Made by a program: the position numbers and the translations under genes
NCBI GenBank assembly: GCA_036491755.1
Contig: DASXBJ010000048.1
Span: forward strand, 1 to 5,236
Source of the DNA: DASXBJ01 sp036491755
GTDB lineage: Bacteria; Chloroflexota; Dormibacteria; Dormibacterales; Dormibacteraceae
Direction: 5' to 3'
DNA length: 5,236 nucleotides
Part shown: piece after piece, positions 1 to 5,236 of the stretch
How the letters are laid out: each line of letters starts with the position of its first letter
Numbering within the stretch: position 1 is the first letter of the stretch
Notes under the pieces: generated by a model
What the model was told of the DNA's origin: nothing
Databases searched by the model: none
The model's input: the letters and a program-made list of their open reading frames with translations, nothing else

Positions 1-1
1 G

Positions 2-769
2 AACAGCGACCTGGGCTGGCTGCGCATGCAGCTCGGCGACAACGACAAGGCCGTCCACCTGCGCGAATCGTCCGACGAGATGGCGGTCATCGGCATGTGG
101 GGACCCAACGCCCTCGGTGTGATGGAGCCGGTCAGCGATGATGACGTCTCGCCGGAGGCCTTTCCTTACGGTGCGGCGAGAGAGATTCGGATCGGCGCCG
201 CGACATTGCTGGCCCAGCGGGTCTCTTACGTCGGAGAGCCGGGATGGGAGCTGTACCTCGATCCGGCGTGGGCGGTGCAGGTTTGGGACCGCCTGATCGA
301 AGCAGGCCAGGAGTCTGGGATCACGCCCGCCGGCTACCGGGTCCTCGACTCGCTGCGGATGGAGAAGGGCTACCGCTACTACGGCACCGACATGGGCTTG
401 CTCGACAACCCATTGGAGGCGGGCCTCGGCCATGCGCTCGACCTGGACAAGCCGAGCTTCAACGGCCGCGACGCGCTCGTCGCGGTCAAGCAGGCCGGCA
501 TCGCCCGGAGGCTGCGCACCCTGGCCGTGGGAGATGCTGAATACCTGCCCGTTTACGGCGGCGAAGCCGTCCACGACGGAGGCCTGGTGGTGGGGCGGCT
601 GCGGAGCTGCGCCTACGGTTTCACCGTGCGCATGAACCTCGCGTACGCCTATCTGCCCATCTCATACGCGCCTGGCGCGCAGGTGACGGTCGAGGTTTTC
701 GGGCAGATGGTGCCGGCCACCGTGATGAAGGACAGGGTCCTCTCGGCGAGTGGGCAGCTCGCGCGCTGA
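2..769 (+). CDS. GcvT-family aminomethyltransferase, 3' part (likely C-terminal half of a dimethylglycine/sarcosine dehydrogenase-like protein)
   Basis: The reading frame is already open at the window edge (NSDLGWLR precedes the first Met), so this is a 5'-truncated gene; 255 residues are visible. Proteins of this family move a one-carbon group from an amine such as glycine, sarcosine or dimethylglycine to tetrahydrofolate in the cytoplasm. Signs seen: a WGP motif near residues 33-35; GEPGWE at about 78-83, the folate-domain 'GE-x-G-[YW]-E' signature; LRMEKGYRYYG at about 118-128; NPLEAGLG at about 136-142; then FNGRDAL; and a C-terminal GcvT barrel with YGGEAV, VVGRLRS and AYAYLP. The LRMEKGYRYYG and YGGE patterns resemble the C-terminal halves of FAD-dependent dimethylglycine/sarcosine dehydrogenases (usually about 800 residues) more than glycine-cleavage T protein (about 370), but the N-terminal part needed to decide lies outside the window. 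A free-standing GcvT-like demethylase is the main alternative. The stop codon lies inside the next gene. Confidence 0.85.
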   Translation, partial: NSDLGWLRMQLGDNDKAVHLRESSDEMAVIGMWGPNALGVMEPVSDDDVSPEAFPYGAAREIRIGAATLLAQRVSYVGEPGWELYLDPAWAVQVWDRLIEAGQESGITPAGYRVLDSLRMEKGYRYYGTDMGLLDNPLEAGLGHALDLDKPSFNGRDALVAVKQAGIARRLRTLAVGDAEYLPVYGGEAVHDGGLVVGRLRSCAYGFTVRMNLAYAYLPISYAPGAQVTVEVFGQMVPATVMKDRVLSASGQLAR

Positions 770-1658
770 CGAGGCCGTCGCGCGAGTCGAGCTCTGGAAG
801 GGGCGGGAGGTCCACGTCTCGCGCCTCTCGGGAGGCCTCACCAACGAGAACTACCTGGTCCAGGTTGATGCCGCGCGCTATGTGATGCGCGTGCCTGGCA
901 GCTCCACCGAGCTGCTTGCCATCGACCGGGCGAACGAGGTCTACAACACCCGTGCGGCAGCGATCAGCGGCATCGGCCCTCGGGTCATCGAGCACGTGCC
1001 CGGTCTCGACGTCATGGTCCTCGAGTTCATCGAGGGCTCGACCATGTCGGCGTCGGCCCTCCAATCGGAGGAGATGGTGATCCGAATGGGCGCGTCGTTC
1101 CGCCGCCTCCACTCGGGACCCCGATTCCTGCGTGACTTCGACATGTTCAGGCTCATCGAGCGCTACCTGACGATCGTGCAGGAGCGCCGGATCCCCATCC
1201 CCCCCGACTATCGAGACCGAATGCCTCTGGTCGCCGGCATCGAACGCGCCGTCGGCGCCGGGGCGCTGGCGTCGCGACCTTGCCACAACGACCTCCTGTG
1301 CGAAAACTTCATCGACGATGGCGAGGACCTGCGCATCGTGGATTTCGAGCTCAGCGGCAACAACGATCCGTGCTTCGACCTCGGCAACACCGCGCAGGAG
1401 GCGCAGCTCGACCAGGGTCTGAGGGCGGCGCTGTGCACCGCGTACTTCGGACGCTTCGACGAACGGCAGCTCGCCCGGATGAACCTCTTTGCGCTCATGT
1501 CGGACATCGGCTGGACGCTGTGGGGCGCCATACAAGCCCAGATCTCCAAGGTGGATTTCGACTTCGCCGGCTACTACTCGGATCGGTGGTCCCGGGCCCT
1601 CAAAGTCCTCGAGTCCGAAGACTTCTCAGGGTGGCTCGAACAGGCAAGAGGCGGTTAG
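750..1658 (+). CDS. Choline/ethanolamine kinase-like phosphotransferase (LicA/APH fold)
   Basis: This 302-residue cytoplasmic protein probably phosphorylates a small hydroxylated amine with ATP. Kinase-fold signs in order: a glycine-containing loop LSGGLTNENY (26-35); YVMRVPG (44-50), where Arg sits at the usual Lys site, as is common in LicA-like proteins; ELLAIDRANE (54-63); the Brenner/APH catalytic motif H-N-D-x4-N (His179, Asp181, Asn186); and the metal-binding DFE (198-200) followed by NNDPCFDLGN. The C-terminal GWTLWGAIQ and DFDFAGYY stretches are typical of the choline-kinase branch rather than of aminoglycoside resistance enzymes. The GTG start is forced: an in-frame TGA at 726-728 lies just upstream and no other start codon comes before the glycine loop. 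The start is 20 bases inside the preceding gene with only a poor ribosome site (AAGGA far upstream, CAGGG at 733-737), so translational coupling is likely. The substrate is not known; choline, ethanolamine or a related catabolic intermediate are candidates. Confidence 0.87.
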   Translation: MGSSRADEAVARVELWKGREVHVSRLSGGLTNENYLVQVDAARYVMRVPGSSTELLAIDRANEVYNTRAAAISGIGPRVIEHVPGLDVMVLEFIEGSTMSASALQSEEMVIRMGASFRRLHSGPRFLRDFDMFRLIERYLTIVQERRIPIPPDYRDRMPLVAGIERAVGAGALASRPCHNDLLCENFIDDGEDLRIVDFELSGNNDPCFDLGNTAQEAQLDQGLRAALCTAYFGRFDERQLARMNLFALMSDIGWTLWGAIQAQISKVDFDFAGYYSDRWSRALKVLESEDFSGWLEQARGG

Positions 1659-1682
1659 GGAAACCAAGCCCTACCGCCGCGA

Positions 1683-1725
1683 GCCCCGACAGGGGCGCTC
1701 GAGGGCATCGGCGAACGCCCCCTTT
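1683..1725 (+). terminator. Weak GC-rich hairpin(s) after the kinase gene
   Basis: GCCCC (1683-1687) pairs with GGGGC (1692-1696) around a GACA loop. Alternatively GGGGCG (1692-1697) pairs with CGCCCC (1716-1721), followed by a short CTTT. Either could slow or end transcription 25-65 bases past the kinase stop, but there is no real T-tract, and such pairings are frequent in GC-rich DNA. The second form also abuts the -35 box of the next promoter. Confidence 0.25.
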
Positions 1726-1752
1726 GACGGGAGCCCCGGCCGGTGTTAGGGT
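1724..1752 (+). promoter_or_regulatory. Predicted sigma-70-type promoter for the gntR operon
   Basis: TTGACG (1724-1729) is separated by exactly 17 bases from TAGGGT (1747-1752), which keeps the key TA...T positions of the -10 box. This matches the housekeeping promoter form common in actinobacteria. It lies in the only sizeable intergenic gap inside the gene cluster and predicts a start near 1758-1760, giving a leader of about 60 bases before the GntR gene. The prediction rests on sequence only. Confidence 0.5.
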
Positions 1753-1755
1753 TCC

Positions 1756-1782
1756 CACCGGTATATCCGCCGCATATCGGTG
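1756..1782. promoter_or_regulatory. Imperfect inverted repeat, candidate operator for the GntR regulator
   Basis: The left arm CACCG-GT-ATAT (1756-1766) and right arm ATAT-CGGTG (1774-1782) are reverse complements except for a two-base insertion (GT) in the left arm. They flank a 7-base spacer. The same stretch can be read as two ATATCSG direct copies (1763-1769 and 1774-1780) spaced 11 bases, about one helical turn. It begins just after the predicted -10 box and covers the predicted transcription start, where a repressor would block transcription. FCD-type GntR proteins usually bind short palindromes as dimers and often regulate themselves, so autoregulation is a reasonable inference. Confidence 0.35.
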
Positions 1783-1819
1783 TGAACTACCTCGACACGA
1801 TCAAGGGGAACGAGAGGGG

Positions 1820-2500
1820 ATGGCTTTCGCGACCTCGGCGCCGCCGGCCGAGCCAGTCGAGACAGCTCGCTCGCAGAGCGAGGAGGCGTACCTGCGTCTC
1901 CGGGACCGGATCGTCTCCCTCGACATGCCCCCCGGCTCGGTCGTCAATGAGGGCCGGCTCCGGGACGAGCTCGGGATCGGCCGCACACCGATCCGGGAGG
2001 CGCTTCAGCGGCTCGCGTGGGAGAACCTCGTCCGGTCCATCCCGCACCGCGGCACCTTCGTCACCGATATCAACATCACCGATCTCGCGCGGATCACCGA
2101 GGTGCGCGTGGTCCTCGAGGCCCACGCCGCCCGCCTCGCCGCCGAGAAGCTCGCCGCGTCGGACCGCGACGCCATCGAGCGATTGCTGGAGGAGCTGCGC
2201 AGCGGCAGCGTCGGGGACCAGAAGGAGCTCATGCGCCTCGATCAGCGCGTGCACCGCACGGTCTACCTCGCAACGCGAAACGCGTTCCTCGAGTCGACCC
2301 TCGATCAGTACCTCAACCTCAGCCTGCGACTCTGGTATCTGGTCCTCGACCGGGAGGTCGGCCTCCGCCAGTCCGTCGCCGAGCACGTGCTCATCCTCGA
2401 GGCCATCCTCGGAGGCGACGGCGAGCGAGCCGAGGCAATCATGCGGCGCCACGTGGTCGGCTTCGAGCGGGCGATTCGGAAAATCCTGGTCGAGAGGTAG
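1820..2500 (+). CDS. GntR-family transcriptional regulator, FCD (FadR-like) subgroup
   Basis: This 226-residue DNA-binding protein has the normal length for the family. An N-terminal winged helix-turn-helix spans about residues 20-85, with AYLRLRDRIVSLDMPPGS, the recognition region around ELGIGRTPIREALQRL (50-65) and the wing HRGTFV (76-81). An all-helical FCD ligand domain covers about 90-220. The residues that usually bind a metal ion and help hold a carboxylate ligand are present: Asp141 and His145 (DQRVH), His189 (AEHV) and His211 (RRHV). This predicts a sensor of an organic acid or amino-acid-like metabolite, usually acting as a repressor released by its ligand. ATG at 1820 is chosen because it sits a normal distance before the HTH, follows purine-rich AAGGGG (1803-1808) and GAGAGG (1812-1817), and no start codon lies in frame between the promoter and it. 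It is the first gene of an operon with the phosphoesterase and permease, so it probably controls both and itself. Confidence 0.94.
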   Translation: MAFATSAPPAEPVETARSQSEEAYLRLRDRIVSLDMPPGSVVNEGRLRDELGIGRTPIREALQRLAWENLVRSIPHRGTFVTDINITDLARITEVRVVLEAHAARLAAEKLAASDRDAIERLLEELRSGSVGDQKELMRLDQRVHRTVYLATRNAFLESTLDQYLNLSLRLWYLVLDREVGLRQSVAEHVLILEAILGGDGERAEAIMRRHVVGFERAIRKILVER

Positions 2501-2502
2501 AC

Positions 2503-3438
2503 ATGCCCAAAGTCTTTTTCGCGACCGACCTGCACGGCTCCGAGATGTGCTGGCGCAAGTTCCTGAACGCCGCCAAGTTCTACGACGCCGATGTCCTGAT
2601 CTGCGGGGGCGACATGACCGGCAAGGCCATTGTGCCCATCGTCCAGGAGAACGGTCACTTCACCGTCTCGATGGCCGGCCAGAGTCAGCAGGTGGAGGCC
2701 CAGCAGGTCGCTGACGTGGAGGGCCAGATCCGCCGCAGGGGCTACTACCCGCTGCGGATGAGCGTCGAGCAGCTGCATGAGATGGACCGGGATCCGGCGA
2801 AGCGAAGCGAGACATTCCAGCACGTGATGCTCGACGGGGTCGAGCGCTGGATGAACCTGGCGGCGGAGAAGCTTCGCGGCACCGGCATCCGTTGCTTCGT
2901 CTGCCCGGGCAACGACGACGAGATGGAGGTGGACGACGTGATCCGGCGCGCCGAGCTGGTCGAGCTGGGTGAAGGACGGGTCGTGGAGATCGACGGCTTC
3001 ACGATGATCTCGACGGGCTGGTCCAACCCGACACCGTGGAACACGCACCGCGAGGAGTCGGAAGCCGAGCTCGCCAAACGCCTCGAGTTGATGGCGACCC
3101 AGGTGAGCGATCCATCGCATGCGATCTTCAACCTGCACTGCCCGCCCTACAAATCAGGGCTCGACGAGGCCCCCGCGATCGACGCCGACCTGAAGCTTCT
3201 CCATGGCGGACGCGCGCTGCGGCCAGTCGGCTCGACCGCGGTTCGCGAGGTGATCGAGCGACACCAGCCGCTTCTCTCGCTTCACGGCCACATCCACGAG
3301 AGCAAGGGGGCGGTGAAGATCGGCAAGACGCTGTCCATCAACCCGGGCAGCTCGTACGAGGAGGGACTCCTCATGGGGGCGCTTATCCAGCTCGACCCCC
3401 GAAAAGGCATCAAGAGCTACCAGCTGGTCGCCGGATGA
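2503..3438 (+). CDS. Calcineurin-like metallophosphoesterase (Icc-related type)
   Basis: This 311-residue protein has no signal peptide or membrane helix and should be cytoplasmic. It carries the full dinuclear-metal phosphoesterase set: D-x-H (Asp9, His11), GGD (Asp37), GND (Asn137, in PGNDDE where many relatives have GNHE), a lone His212 (NLHCPP) and GHxH (His263, His265), followed by SINPGS. These residues predict hydrolysis of a phosphate mono- or diester. Between the GGD and GND motifs lies an unusually long insert of roughly residues 42-128, rich in charged and Gln residues and probably helical, which may form a lid or dimer surface. Its position after the regulator is tight: only two bases separate the genes, and the GAGAGG ribosome site (2492-2497) lies inside the end of gntR, so the two are likely translated in a coupled way. 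The substrate cannot be told from sequence; acting on the product of the nearby kinase is one possibility, a housekeeping nucleotide target another. Confidence 0.93.
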   Translation: MPKVFFATDLHGSEMCWRKFLNAAKFYDADVLICGGDMTGKAIVPIVQENGHFTVSMAGQSQQVEAQQVADVEGQIRRRGYYPLRMSVEQLHEMDRDPAKRSETFQHVMLDGVERWMNLAAEKLRGTGIRCFVCPGNDDEMEVDDVIRRAELVELGEGRVVEIDGFTMISTGWSNPTPWNTHREESEAELAKRLELMATQVSDPSHAIFNLHCPPYKSGLDEAPAIDADLKLLHGGRALRPVGSTAVREVIERHQPLLSLHGHIHESKGAVKIGKTLSINPGSSYEEGLLMGALIQLDPRKGIKSYQLVAG

Positions 3439-3443
3439 AGAGG

Positions 3444-3452
3444 TAAGGAGGA
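3444..3452 (+). promoter_or_regulatory. Strong ribosome binding site for the permease gene
   Basis: TAAGGAGGA is a near-perfect complement of the 16S rRNA tail. Its GGAGG core ends at 3451, six bases before the ATG at 3458. It fixes the permease start. It is by far the strongest ribosome site in the window, suggesting the permease is made at a higher rate than the regulator and phosphoesterase on the same transcript. Confidence 0.85.
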
Positions 3453-3457
3453 AGCAA

Positions 3458-5125
3458 ATGGCGGATACCACGATGGGTGCGCCGGGATCAGCCGCGAGGC
3501 CCGGGCTCTTTTTGCGGAACGCGACGGGCCTGGTCAAGGCCTGGTCGACGTTCGACGCGTTCATCTACTCGTTCTGGTCGATCAACCTGATCACGCTCGG
3601 TCTTTACGGCATGTCGTACGTCTACACGGTCCCAGACGGCCAGCTGGTAGTCGGGATCCTGCTCTTCGGCGTGCTGGTCACCTTCCTTGTCATCACGTAC
3701 GCGATGTTGGTGAGCGTGATGCCGCGCACAGGCGGCGACTATGCGTGGCAGAGCCGCGTGCTCGGCGGCGGCCTGGGCTTCGTGCTGTCCATCACGGGGT
3801 GGTGGTTCACCCTGTTTCTATGGGCCCCGATCTACGCCAACATCCTGGTCGTCCAGTTCTTCTCGCCGCTCGCCTACACGCTCGGCTGGACCAACCTCGC
3901 GACCTGGTTCACCAGCCCGACCGGCATCTTCGTGAGCTGCCTGATTGTCCTTGCGTTCGTCAGCGTCGTCGTGACGATGGGCATGGAGACCTACGCGCGG
4001 ATTCAGAAGATCTGCTTCTGGATCGGCCTGGCGGGCTTGGCCGTCGTGTGCGTGCTGCTGCTCGTCTACAGCCAGAGCGACTTCCAGAACGCATTCAACC
4101 GCGAAGCGACCAGCCTGTTCGGAGCCAAGCCAGGCGCCTATCAGGCGACCATCGACGCGGCCAGCAAGACATTCTCCGGCTCCAGCTTCAGCACCCTCTC
4201 GTTCGGCCCCCTGTTGCTCCTGCTCCCGTGGCTGGCCTTCTACCTGCTGTGGCCCAACTGGGGTGCGACGCTCTACGGCGAGGTCCGCGGTGCCAAGGAC
4301 ATCCGCAAGCCTTTCTGGAGCATGTTCGCGGGCCTGTGGGTCACGGTGGCCATGGTCGCGATCGTCGTGCTCCTGATCAACAAGACGATCGGGTGGAACT
4401 TCTACCAGTCGGCCAACGCCGCCTACTGGAACAACCTGTTTGCAGTTTCGGGTGCCCAGGCCCCGCCGGTCCCGATCTGGCCCTATCCCGTGATGTTCGC
4501 GGGGTTCCTCGTCGACAACCATCTGTTCCAGGCGCTGCTGATCATCGTCATGGGCCTGTGGTTTTTCGGCTGGGCGGGAACGCTGTTCCTTTCCTCGACC
4601 CGCGTCATCTTCGCCGCCGCGTTTGATCGCGTCCTGCCCTCGTGGGCGGCCAGCATCTCCACCAAGCGCCGGGTCCCGTATGGCGCGCTGGCACTGATGG
4701 TCGTGCCCTCGTTGGTGATCAGCGCGATCTACGCGTACAAGCCGACGTTCACGAGCGTGTTCCTCGACGCCACGGCCGTCCTGGCGCTGACGTTCTTTGC
4801 GACGGTCGTCGCGGCGATCATCCTGCCGTGGCGACGCAAGGACCTGTACGAGGCCTCACCGATCGCCCGTTACAAGGTGGCGGGCGTACCCGCAATCACA
4901 ATCGTCGGTGTGATCACGGGCGCGTTCCTGCTTTTCATGCTGTACGAGTGGTCCTTCAACAAGGACAACCTCTACGGGACATCGTTCCAGTCGACACCCA
5001 ACTCCGTGTACTACTTCCTTGCGACCTACATCGTGGCCATCGTCATCTACGTGGTCGCGCGCGTCTACCGCAGCCGGCAGGGCATCGACCTGCGGCGAAT
5101 CCACCACGAGATTCCTGTTGAGTAG
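3458..5125 (+). CDS. APC-superfamily amino acid/amine permease, about 12 membrane helices
   Basis: This 555-residue inner-membrane transporter has hydrophobic segments at roughly residues 33-53, 62-87, 105-135, 155-175, 183-205, 248-268, 287-308, 345-375, 405-427, 433-457, 475-498 and 515-537, giving 12 likely helices and a short N-terminal cytoplasmic tail. Family signs are MPRTGGDYAWQSRVLG (88-103), matching the APC 'PR-x-GG-D-Y' motif, and RVIFAAAFDRVLPSWAA (382-398) with VPYGAL shortly after, the conserved loop of the family. Proteins of this fold usually import amino acids, amines or related compounds with H+ or Na+. Helix 1 (WSINLITLGLYG) and helix 6 (FYLLWPNWGATLYGEVRG) depart from the glycine-rich unwound segments of classical members, so the substrate may not be a standard amino acid. 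Two long loops (about 206-246 and 309-342) probably face outward. It is the last gene of the gntR operon and is followed by a strong terminator. The specific substrate is unassigned. Confidence 0.94.
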   Translation: MADTTMGAPGSAARPGLFLRNATGLVKAWSTFDAFIYSFWSINLITLGLYGMSYVYTVPDGQLVVGILLFGVLVTFLVITYAMLVSVMPRTGGDYAWQSRVLGGGLGFVLSITGWWFTLFLWAPIYANILVVQFFSPLAYTLGWTNLATWFTSPTGIFVSCLIVLAFVSVVVTMGMETYARIQKICFWIGLAGLAVVCVLLLVYSQSDFQNAFNREATSLFGAKPGAYQATIDAASKTFSGSSFSTLSFGPLLLLLPWLAFYLLWPNWGATLYGEVRGAKDIRKPFWSMFAGLWVTVAMVAIVVLLINKTIGWNFYQSANAAYWNNLFAVSGAQAPPVPIWPYPVMFAGFLVDNHLFQALLIIVMGLWFFGWAGTLFLSSTRVIFAAAFDRVLPSWAASISTKRRVPYGALALMVVPSLVISAIYAYKPTFTSVFLDATAVLALTFFATVVAAIILPWRRKDLYEASPIARYKVAGVPAITIVGVITGAFLLFMLYEWSFNKDNLYGTSFQSTPNSVYYFLATYIVAIVIYVVARVYRSRQGIDLRRIHHEIPVE

Positions 5126-5135
5126 CATTTCAACC

Positions 5136-5168
5136 GGCCGCCGGGCGCAAGCCCGGCGGCTCCGTTTT
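5136..5168 (+). terminator. Rho-independent terminator with a GCAA tetraloop
   Basis: A perfect 10-base-pair stem, GCCGCCGGGC (5137-5146) with GCCCGGCGGC (5151-5160), is extended by one G-T pair (5136/5161) and closed by the very stable GNRA loop GCAA (5147-5150). TCCGTTTT follows. It starts 11 bases after the permease stop and marks the end of the gntR-phosphoesterase-permease transcript. The T-run is short, but the stem is very strong. Confidence 0.85.
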
Positions 5169-5177
5169 GTGATCTGA

Positions 5178-5236
5178 ATGCTGGAATACACACTTCGCAC
5201 CTACCAGAGCCCGACGCGTCTCGTGCAGCGCCTTGG
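5178..5236 (+). CDS. Possible start of a further gene, cut by the window end
   Basis: An ATG at 5178 opens a frame with no stop through the last base, reading MLEYTLRTYQSPTRLVQRLG. Codon third positions are mostly G or C, as in the real genes nearby. Against it: only 19 codons are visible, there is no clear ribosome site upstream, and the start lies just nine bases after the terminator T-run, which leaves no room for a promoter of its own. I cannot assign a family. It could be a leaderless gene, a gene starting further right, or chance. Confidence 0.3.
   Translation, partial: MLEYTLRTYQSPTRLVQRL

Noticed and set aside
621..1535. Minus-strand open frame of 304 residues opposite the kinase gene
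   Set aside because: Its protein is low in hydrophobic core patterns and rich in Arg, Asp, Glu, His and Val, typical of the antisense of GC-rich coding DNA. The plus strand there holds a clear kinase with intact catalytic motifs.
750..1658. Kinase-like gene as an aminoglycoside resistance phosphotransferase
   Set aside because: The H-N-D-x4-N and DFE motifs are shared by the whole fold, but the LSGGLTNENY, ELLAIDRANE and GWTLWGAIQ blocks fit the choline-kinase branch, and the context is metabolic.
1280..1819. In-frame upstream extension of the GntR gene (open to 1280)
   Set aside because: The extension runs through the kinase gene and the promoter region and encodes an Arg/Pro-rich shadow peptide. 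The family length and HTH position fit the ATG at 1820.
2305..3138. Minus-strand open frame of 277 residues across the gntR-phosphoesterase junction
   Set aside because: It spans two well-supported plus-strand genes and shows no recognisable domain. Long antisense frames are expected at this GC content.
3818..4522. Minus-strand open frame of 234 residues inside the permease gene
   Set aside because: Highly charged, repetitive composition with no motif. It mirrors the hydrophobic codons of the permease helices.
5168..5194. TGTGA and TACACA near the end as a CRP-like site
   Set aside because: The spacing is wrong for TGTGA-N6-TCACA and the right half-site does not match.

Overview
The window is a compact, GC-rich bacterial segment with all real genes on the plus strand. 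The GC-rich third codon positions, an actinobacterial-style promoter (TTGACG, 17 bases, TAGGGT) and the protein flavour suggest a soil or environmental Actinobacteriota, or possibly a Chloroflexota relative. That placement is inference, because there is no rRNA or other marker gene here. I see no mobile element, tRNA, rRNA or CRISPR array.

Layout. (1) Bases 2-769 hold the 3' part of a folate-binding GcvT-type aminomethyltransferase, probably the C-terminal half of a dimethylglycine/sarcosine dehydrogenase-like flavoprotein. (2) It overlaps by 20 bases a complete LicA/choline-kinase-like phosphotransferase (750-1658, GTG start). (3) A 161-base gap follows. It holds a weak hairpin, a good sigma-70-type promoter and an imperfect inverted repeat over the predicted transcription start. 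(4) A second operon runs from there: an FCD-type GntR repressor (1820-2500), a metallophosphoesterase (2503-3438, 2-base gap) and a 12-helix APC-superfamily permease (3458-5125, 19-base gap). (5) A strong rho-independent terminator with a GCAA tetraloop (5136-5168) closes it. The last 59 bases may begin another gene.

How the genes could work together (inference): the permease imports an amine or amino-acid-like compound. The GcvT-type enzyme removes a methyl or other one-carbon group onto tetrahydrofolate. The kinase and phosphoesterase add and remove phosphate on a small hydroxyl-bearing amine such as a choline- or ethanolamine-like molecule. The GntR protein senses an acid intermediate and controls its own operon. 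Each part belongs to a known family. The combination, and especially the unassigned phosphoesterase placed between regulator and transporter, is the part whose substrate is not obvious. I found no clear sign of a wholly new class of system.
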